Both the position numbers and the translations under genes were made by a program. A DNA stretch of 9,374 bases, taken from positions 1 to 9,374 of the forward strand of contig JAADFM010000086.1 of NCBI GenBank assembly GCA_013152845.1, read 5' to 3'. How positions within the stretch are numbered: the stretch's first letter is position 1; every line of letters starts with the position of its first letter. Below are positions 5,953 through 9,374 of this stretch, piece after piece. Below the pieces are notes generated by a model. It did not search any database. It had not been told where the DNA came from and saw only the letters and a list, made by a program, of their open reading frames with translations. This DNA comes from Methanobacteriota archaeon. Its GTDB lineage: Archaea > Hydrothermarchaeota > Hydrothermarchaeia > Hydrothermarchaeales > JAADFM01.

Positions 5953-6316
5953 GGTACTCCTCGTGGACGACGACAGGGAGATGAGGGTGCTCACCGGCAC
6001 CGTCCTGAAGCTGGCAGGTCACGAAATCATGGAGGCCGGGGACGGGGAGGCCGCCCTCGAGCTGCTGGAGAGGGAGAGGCCGGACCTGATCCTCCTGGAC
6101 ATCATGATGCCGGGCATGGACGGCTGGGAGGTGTGCAGGACCATCAAGGCCGACGAGAACCTGAAGGACATCCCGGTGGCCATGCTCAGCGTCAAGTACG
6201 GGAAGGAGGATATCGAGAAGAGCCTGCGCTTCGGGGCCGAAATCCACATCACCAAGCCCTTCAACAAGGATTTCCTCCTGGAGACGGTGGAGAACCTCCT
6301 GGCCGGAAAGGCCTAG
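5945..6316 (+). CDS. Stand-alone response regulator receiver domain
   Basis: A 123-residue CheY-like receiver with no output domain. The acidic pocket is D8-D9 (VLLVDDDREM), the phosphoacceptor is D52 (LILLDIMMPGMDGWEV), the switch residue is S82 (AMLSVK) and the conserved lysine is K104 (ITKPFNKD). Its ATG lies within the last codons of the kinase ATPase domain (8-nt overlap), so it is the likely phosphorylation partner of that kinase. With no DNA-binding domain, it must act by protein contact or as a phosphorelay intermediate; the target is not visible here. The frame is open further upstream, but that stretch overlaps the kinase ATPase domain and is not real coding sequence. If the kinase truly ends at 5545, translational coupling to this gene would be lost. 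Confidence 0.95.
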   Translation: MARVLLVDDDREMRVLTGTVLKLAGHEIMEAGDGEAALELLERERPDLILLDIMMPGMDGWEVCRTIKADENLKDIPVAMLSVKYGKEDIEKSLRFGAEIHITKPFNKDFLLETVENLLAGKA

Positions 6317-6318
6317 GA

Positions 6319-6332
6319 CGGCGCCTGCGCCG
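6319..6332. terminator. GC-rich hairpin between convergent stop codons
   Basis: CGGCGC-CT-GCGCCG is a perfect six-base inverted repeat that occupies almost all of the 17-base gap between the receiver gene and the convergent small membrane protein gene. It has no T-tract, and archaeal termination usually relies on T-runs, so a terminator role is uncertain; it may only shape the 3' ends of both mRNAs. Confidence 0.35.
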
Positions 6333-6333
6333 G

Positions 6334-6537
6334 CTACCCCGGTTTCAGCTTCTTCAGTATCTTGCTGCCCCTGAGGTAGACCCCGGGGACGACGCCGCAG
6401 AGGTGGGGCACCAGGAGGTCGGGGACCGGGGCGGGGTGGATGCCGAAGGCCGGCAGGACCCAGAGGCCCACCGGCCACACCAGGACACCGATGATGATGA
6501 GGGCGGTGCCGGCTGTCTTCCTGTCCATGGGAACCAT
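6334..6537 (-). CDS. Small predicted membrane protein, function unknown
   Basis: A 67-residue protein that I cannot assign to a named family. It has an N-terminal hydrophobic helix (about 9-32, AGTALIIIGVLVWPVGLWVL), a proline-rich turn (HPAPVPD), a second less hydrophobic helix (about 40-54, LLVPHLCGVVPGVYL), and a basic tail (RGSKILKKLKPG), so probably two membrane spans. Hydrophobic residues concentrated in two blocks, the basic tail, and a position 17 nt after the CYTH gene on the same strand argue that it is real rather than a chance frame. Either the ATG at 6537 (GGGGGAG just upstream) or the ATG at 6528 (MDRKTAG, about 29 nt from a TATA-like box) may be the start. It could be co-transcribed with the CYTH gene. 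Confidence 0.62.
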   Translation of the reverse strand: MVPMDRKTAGTALIIIGVLVWPVGLWVLPAFGIHPAPVPDLLVPHLCGVVPGVYLRGSKILKKLKPG

Positions 6538-6553
6538 CTCCCCCCGGGTCCCA

Positions 6554-6561
6554 TTTATATT
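6554..6561 (-). promoter_or_regulatory. Possible TATA box for the small membrane protein gene
   Basis: The minus strand reads ATATAAAT, overlapping the last codons of the CYTH gene. It is about 20 nt from ATG 6537 and about 29 nt from ATG 6528, so it could drive a leaderless mRNA from the second start. It may also just reflect the AT-rich stop region of the CYTH gene. Confidence 0.35.
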
Positions 6562-7073
6562 TTCTCCAGGAGCAGCTCCAGGTAGGACCTCCGCTCCATC
6601 CTGGCGGGGTCTATTCCCAGGTCTTTGAAGAGGTCGGCCATCTCCTGCGGGCTGTAGTCCCCGGCCTCCTTCTCCAGCTCCACGAAGGACCCCAGGCCCT
6701 CCACCTCATCCAGCATCACCCGGTAGCCCGGGAGGCGGTATGACTCCCTGGTCTTCCTCACCTCCAGGACCCGCCGGAAGCCCAGCCGGTGGAGGATCTC
6801 CTCCGCATTCCCGGCATCGAAGACCTCCACCTCGAACTCCTCCCTGGTCTTGGTCTCCCTGTCGAGTTTCGGGCCCTTGTAGGTCAGGAAGAACCTGCCC
6901 CCGGCCTCCCTCATCCTCAGGGCCTCATCGGTCTCGGCGAAGTCCCTTTTCGGGTGGGCGAAGTAGACGTCCCTCTGGACCTCCCTGCCCAGGAAGGCAC
7001 CGCCCCTGCGGAGGACCGCCTCCCGGACCGCCTCCAGGTCGTCCACCTCTGCCTTGGCCTCTATCTCGAGCAT
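6555..7073 (-). CDS. CYTH domain protein (class IV adenylate cyclase / triphosphatase-like)
   Basis: A 172-residue CYTH-fold protein. The diagnostic ExExK motif is at residues 3-7 (EIEAK). The tunnel-lining charged residues follow in the usual order: YFAHPKRDF, ALRMRE, FLTYKGPKLD, REEFEVEV, RKTRESYRL, then MLDEVEGLGSFVELE and the C-terminal RRSYLELLL. This matches the CyaB/archaeal class IV cyclase-like subfamily. Members bind triphosphate substrates with Mg2+ or Mn2+; some make cAMP, others hydrolyse thiamine triphosphate or inorganic triphosphate, and many archaeal ones have no proven substrate. The start ATG 7073 lies about 26 nt from a TATA region shared with the divergent methyltransferase gene. 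Length fits the family. The fold is certain; the reaction is not. Confidence 0.92.
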   Translation of the reverse strand: MLEIEAKAEVDDLEAVREAVLRRGGAFLGREVQRDVYFAHPKRDFAETDEALRMREAGGRFFLTYKGPKLDRETKTREEFEVEVFDAGNAEEILHRLGFRRVLEVRKTRESYRLPGYRVMLDEVEGLGSFVELEKEAGDYSPQEMADLFKDLGIDPARMERRSYLELLLEKI

Positions 7074-7092
7074 GGGGCCCTCTTTTGCGGGG

Positions 7093-7104
7093 CATATTTA
7101 ATAA
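7093..7104. promoter_or_regulatory. Shared bidirectional TATA region
   Basis: CATATTTAATAA is the only AT-rich block in the 53-base gap between the divergent CYTH and methyltransferase genes. It can be read as a TATA box on either strand. Its centre is about 26 nt from the CYTH ATG (7073) and about 28 nt from the methyltransferase ATG (7127), both fitting leaderless transcripts. Confidence 0.55.
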
Positions 7105-7126
7105 TGTGACGGCCAATCTTAAGGTC

Positions 7127-8020
7127 ATGGTATCTGATTTCCTCCGGGAGAGGTATGCCCGCCTCTTCGGGGAAGGCTTCCTCCGGCATCTCAAGGACCC
7201 GGTGCGCCCTGCCCTGAGGGTCAATACGTTGAGGACAGACGAAGGCACCCTGGTGGAGCGGCTCCGGGACAAGGGGTTCCGCCTGGAGAAGGTCCCCTGG
7301 ACCGGATGCGGGTACTGGATAGAATCCTCGCCCTTCTCCCCGGGGGCCACCACCGAGTACCTCCTGGGCCACTACCTCCTCCAGGACCCCGCCTCCCAGT
7401 ACGCCTGCGAGACCCTGGGGCCCCGGAAGGACGACCTGGTCCTGGACATGGCCGCCGCCCCCGGCGGCAAGACCACCCACCTGGCCCAGCTCCTGGAGGG
7501 CACCGGGACCGTCGTGGCCCTGGACATCTCGAGACAGAGGATGAGGTCCCTGCGCTCCAACCTGTCCCGCATGGGGGTGGAGAACTGCCTGGCATTCCGC
7601 ATGGACGCCCGGGATGCGGGGGAACTGGGCCTGGAGTTCGACCGGGTCCTCCTGGACGCCCCCTGCACCGGTACCGGCACGGCCTTCAAGAACCCCGAGG
7701 CCCTGGAAAAGGATGAAAAGGACCTGGAGAAGACCGTGCCCCTCCAGCTGGAACTCATAAAAGCGGGCGCCGGGGTGCTGAAAAAAGGCGGCACCCTCCT
7801 CTACTGCACCTGCAGCTTTCTCCCGGAAGAGGGGGAGATGGTCGTGGCCAGGGCGGTGGGGGAACACGGCCTCGAAATCCTGGACATCGGGGAAGGGGAG
7901 CCGGGGCTGAGCTCCCCCTACGGCATGGAACTCCCGGAAGAGGTGGAACGGACCAGGAGGTTCTTCCCCCACCGACACGGGACCCAGGGGTTTTATATGG
8001 CCAGACTCCGGAAGGTGTGA
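7127..8020 (+). CDS. NOL1/NOP2/Sun-family RNA (cytosine-5) methyltransferase
   Basis: A 297-residue SAM-dependent enzyme that makes 5-methylcytosine in tRNA or rRNA. An N-terminal RNA-binding portion (PVRPALRVNTLRT at about 26-37, then LLGHYLLQDPASQYA) leads to the Rossmann core. The SAM motif I is DMAAAPGGKT (107-116), followed by VALDISRQRM. Motif IV is LLDAPCTGTGT with C180, and motif VI is YCTCS with C229; this pair of cysteines is the release and nucleophile pair of the family. The C-terminus HGTQGFYMARLRK is typical. There is no PUA domain. Archaeal relatives of this size include the Trm4-like tRNA C48/C49 enzymes, but the target cannot be told here. I chose ATG 7127: the upstream extension overlaps the CYTH gene and is low-complexity Pro/Gly/Arg, and the TATA region lies about 28 nt upstream. 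Confidence 0.94.
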   Translation: MVSDFLRERYARLFGEGFLRHLKDPVRPALRVNTLRTDEGTLVERLRDKGFRLEKVPWTGCGYWIESSPFSPGATTEYLLGHYLLQDPASQYACETLGPRKDDLVLDMAAAPGGKTTHLAQLLEGTGTVVALDISRQRMRSLRSNLSRMGVENCLAFRMDARDAGELGLEFDRVLLDAPCTGTGTAFKNPEALEKDEKDLEKTVPLQLELIKAGAGVLKKGGTLLYCTCSFLPEEGEMVVARAVGEHGLEILDIGEGEPGLSSPYGMELPEEVERTRRFFPHRHGTQGFYMARLRKV

Positions 8021-8022
8021 CC

Positions 8023-9069
8023 ATGGACCATGAAAGACTCCTGGAGGAGTACACCACGATGGTGGAGGATGCCCTGCGGCCCTATCTTGAAAACCTGGCC
8101 AGGGATGCCTCGGCATACCACCCCTTCATGGGGGAGGTCTATGAGTCCCTGGCGGAGTTCGTCCTGCGGGGGGGCAAGCGGCTGGCATCCTCCAGCACCC
8201 TGCTGACCTACAGGGGATACCGGGGCGCCCTGGACGACAGGATACTGGAGGTGGCCAAGGGGGTGGAGCTCTACCGGCACGCCATCCTGGTCCACGACGA
8301 CCTGGTGGACATGGACGACTACCGCAGGGGCGGGGAGACCCTCCACCGGCGGTTTGCGAAGGGGTTTGACGAGAGGTTCGGCATGGGCACGGCCGTGTTT
8401 TCCGGCAACATCCTCCTGAGCCTAGCCTTCGAGTGCTTTCTCGGCTCCGGCTTCCCTGCCGATAAGGTCGTCAGGGTCATGGAACTCTTCGGAAGGAACG
8501 AGCGGGCCGTAAACGAGAGCCAGGTCCTGGACCAGGCATTCGAGTACTGGCGGCCCGATTACAGGGAGTGGGAGGTAATGGCCCGGAAGAGGGCGGCATC
8601 CCTGTTCAACTCGACCCTGCTGGCCGGGGCCGTCCTGGGGGATGCGCCGGAGGAGGACATCCGGCTCCTGGAGGAGGCGTCGGTCCACATCGGCTACTCC
8701 TTCGACATCCAGGACGACATCATCGGGACCTTCGCGGACGAGGAGGAGTACGGCAGGCCCGGCGGCGGCGACCTGCGGTTCTGGAAGAAGCCCCTCCACA
8801 TGGTCTATACCCTGGAGACGGCCCCGCAGGAAGAGGTAGAGGAAATCGAGGCCCTGGTGGGCAGGGCCGATATCGGCCGGGAGGAGATGGAGAGGGTGAG
8901 GCAAATCATCCGGGACTGCGGCGCCCTGGAGAGGGCCAAGGAGAAGTCAAGGGAGCATGCCGAGAGGGCCGTGGAGCTGATAAAAAGGACAGCCATGGAG
9001 GAGGAGGTCAAGGACTTCTTCACGTCTTTCATCGCCTACGTGGCCGAGAGTTTGGAGTGGTACAAGTAG
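8023..9069 (+). CDS. Polyprenyl (geranylgeranyl-type) diphosphate synthase
   Basis: A 348-residue all-alpha trans-prenyltransferase that condenses isopentenyl diphosphate with an allylic diphosphate, in archaea chiefly for membrane ether-lipid chains. The GGKRLAS substrate loop is at 50-56. The first Asp-rich motif is DDLVD (92-96) followed by DDYRRGG, and the second is FDIQDDIIG (227-234) followed by GRPGGGDLRFWKKP. The usual Lys-Thr between the two motifs is replaced (ARKRAASLF, so Arg-Ala). The residue five before the first motif is Ala87, where many GGPP and FPP synthases have an aromatic, so a longer chain is possible. The ATG at 8023 is preferred because AAGGTG lies 5 nt ahead; the GTG at 8017, which overlaps the methyltransferase stop, is the alternative. 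It follows the methyltransferase gene almost directly, so it is probably in the same operon. Confidence 0.93.
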   Translation: MDHERLLEEYTTMVEDALRPYLENLARDASAYHPFMGEVYESLAEFVLRGGKRLASSSTLLTYRGYRGALDDRILEVAKGVELYRHAILVHDDLVDMDDYRRGGETLHRRFAKGFDERFGMGTAVFSGNILLSLAFECFLGSGFPADKVVRVMELFGRNERAVNESQVLDQAFEYWRPDYREWEVMARKRAASLFNSTLLAGAVLGDAPEEDIRLLEEASVHIGYSFDIQDDIIGTFADEEEYGRPGGGDLRFWKKPLHMVYTLETAPQEEVEEIEALVGRADIGREEMERVRQIIRDCGALERAKEKSREHAERAVELIKRTAMEEEVKDFFTSFIAYVAESLEWYK

Positions 9070-9092
9070 AAAGGGAAATGTGAAAAAAGAGA
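9070..9092 (-). terminator. Possible T-rich terminator of the rhodanese gene
   Basis: Just after the rhodanese stop the minus strand reads CTCTTTTTTCAC followed by ATTTCCCTTT. T-rich tracts are the usual archaeal termination signal. The region is the 29-base convergent gap; the plus strand here is A-rich, so nothing similar is seen for the prenyl synthase gene. Confidence 0.4.
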
Positions 9093-9098
9093 GGTGCC

Positions 9099-9374
9099 CT
9101 AGGAGTAGAAGACCCCGGGTGCCCGCTGCACCGCCCTTCCTCCCTCCAGGGGCAGGCCGTACTGGCTCCACTGGACCACGCCGCCGGCCTGGTTGTAGAC
9201 GTTCTTGAACCCGAGGCCGGAGAGGAAGCGGCACAACACCTGGCCTGAGCGGTTCCCGGTGCGGCAGTAGACCAGGTACTTCTTGCCGGGGTCCAGCTCG
9301 CGCAAGCGGTACTGGAGCTCGTTTATGGGGATGAGTCTGGCCCCGGGGATGCGGCCGTCGCTGTGGTACTCCAC
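9099..9374 (-). CDS. Rhodanese-domain protein, N-terminus cut by window end
   Basis: The last 91 or so codons of a single-domain rhodanese (sulfurtransferase). The frame enters the window as EYHSDGRIPGARLIPINEL, the typical block after the missing 'DVR-x-x-x-E' strand. The active-site loop is VYCRTGNRS with the catalytic persulfide-carrying cysteine about 37 residues into the visible part, and GFKNVYNQAGGVVQW matches the conserved 'V-x-L-x-GG-x-x-x-W' region. The codon at the window edge is GTG, but similarity continues through it, so the true start is almost certainly outside. Such proteins carry sulfane sulfur for Fe-S or thiolation chemistry or detoxification; the partner cannot be told. 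It converges on the prenyl synthase gene and is in a separate transcript. Confidence 0.9.
   Translation of the reverse strand: MEYHSDGRIPGARLIPINELQYRLRELDPGKKYLVYCRTGNRSGQVLCRFLSGLGFKNVYNQAGGVVQWSQYGLPLEGGRAVQRAPGVFYS

Noticed and set aside
6740..7126. N-terminal extension of the methyltransferase frame
   Set aside because: The extension is Pro/Ser/Gly/Arg low-complexity sequence lying antisense to the CYTH gene. The conserved family N-terminus starts near 7127, with a TATA region just upstream.
7061..8116. Open frame of about 350 codons on the minus strand opposite the methyltransferase
   Set aside because: It overlaps three well-supported genes (CYTH start, methyltransferase, prenyl synthase start) and reads as biased Pro/Gly/His/Gln sequence. 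It is an antisense shadow caused by high GC at third codon positions.
1..9374. tRNA or rRNA genes, CRISPR arrays, insertion sequences, phage or defence genes
   Set aside because: I read both strands for cloverleaf patterns, evenly spaced repeats, transposase or integrase motifs and terminal repeats and saw none. Gaps between genes are at most about 100 bases.

Overview
The window looks like a GC-rich euryarchaeal chromosome, either a methanogen or a relative that keeps the archaeal (methanofuran) Wood-Ljungdahl branch. The evidence is a run of formylmethanofuran dehydrogenase (Fwd/Fmd) genes, a short-chain archaeal-type polyprenyl synthase, CYTH and NOL1/NOP2/Sun genes, and AT-rich TATA-like boxes about 25-30 nt ahead of ATG codons, which points to leaderless transcripts. 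The lineage cannot be fixed from the sequence alone. Thermoplasmatota-like groups with Fwd are possible, but that is a guess.

Left part (1-3293, all on the minus strand): an Fwd operon read right to left. It holds an FwdG-like two-cluster ferredoxin fused to a winged-helix-like C-terminal part, then a six-cluster polyferredoxin FwdF, FwdD, FwdB and the first codons of FwdA. F-D, D-B and B-A overlap by 1 to 4 nt, so they are probably translationally coupled. An AT-rich box between the FwdG-like gene and fwdF suggests a second internal promoter. Together these proteins bring electrons through iron-sulfur clusters to the W/Mo-pterin enzyme that reduces CO2 and loads the formyl group on methanofuran, or runs in reverse.

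Middle (3387-6316, plus strand): a two-gene aromatic amino acid unit (AroQ chorismate mutase and prephenate dehydratase, ATGA overlap) leading to phenylpyruvate. A signal transduction pair follows: a membrane PAS histidine kinase and a stand-alone receiver. As read, the kinase is broken by a one-base shift near 5486-5497, between its phosphoacceptor helix domain and its ATPase domain.

Right part (6334-9374): a small membrane protein and a CYTH (class IV cyclase/triphosphatase-like) protein on the minus strand. Divergent from them, on the plus strand, are a NOL1/NOP2/Sun-type RNA m5C methyltransferase and a polyprenyl diphosphate synthase. The CYTH and methyltransferase genes seem to share a single symmetrical TATA region. 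A rhodanese-domain gene, cut by the window end, converges on the prenyl synthase.

I saw no tRNA, rRNA, CRISPR array, insertion sequence or phage gene, and no gene-free stretch over about 100 bases. Most of the window is ordinary archaeal housekeeping and energy metabolism. The points most worth a second look are the FwdG-winged-helix fusion, the six-cluster FwdF, the kinase frameshift, and the promoter-region symmetries.
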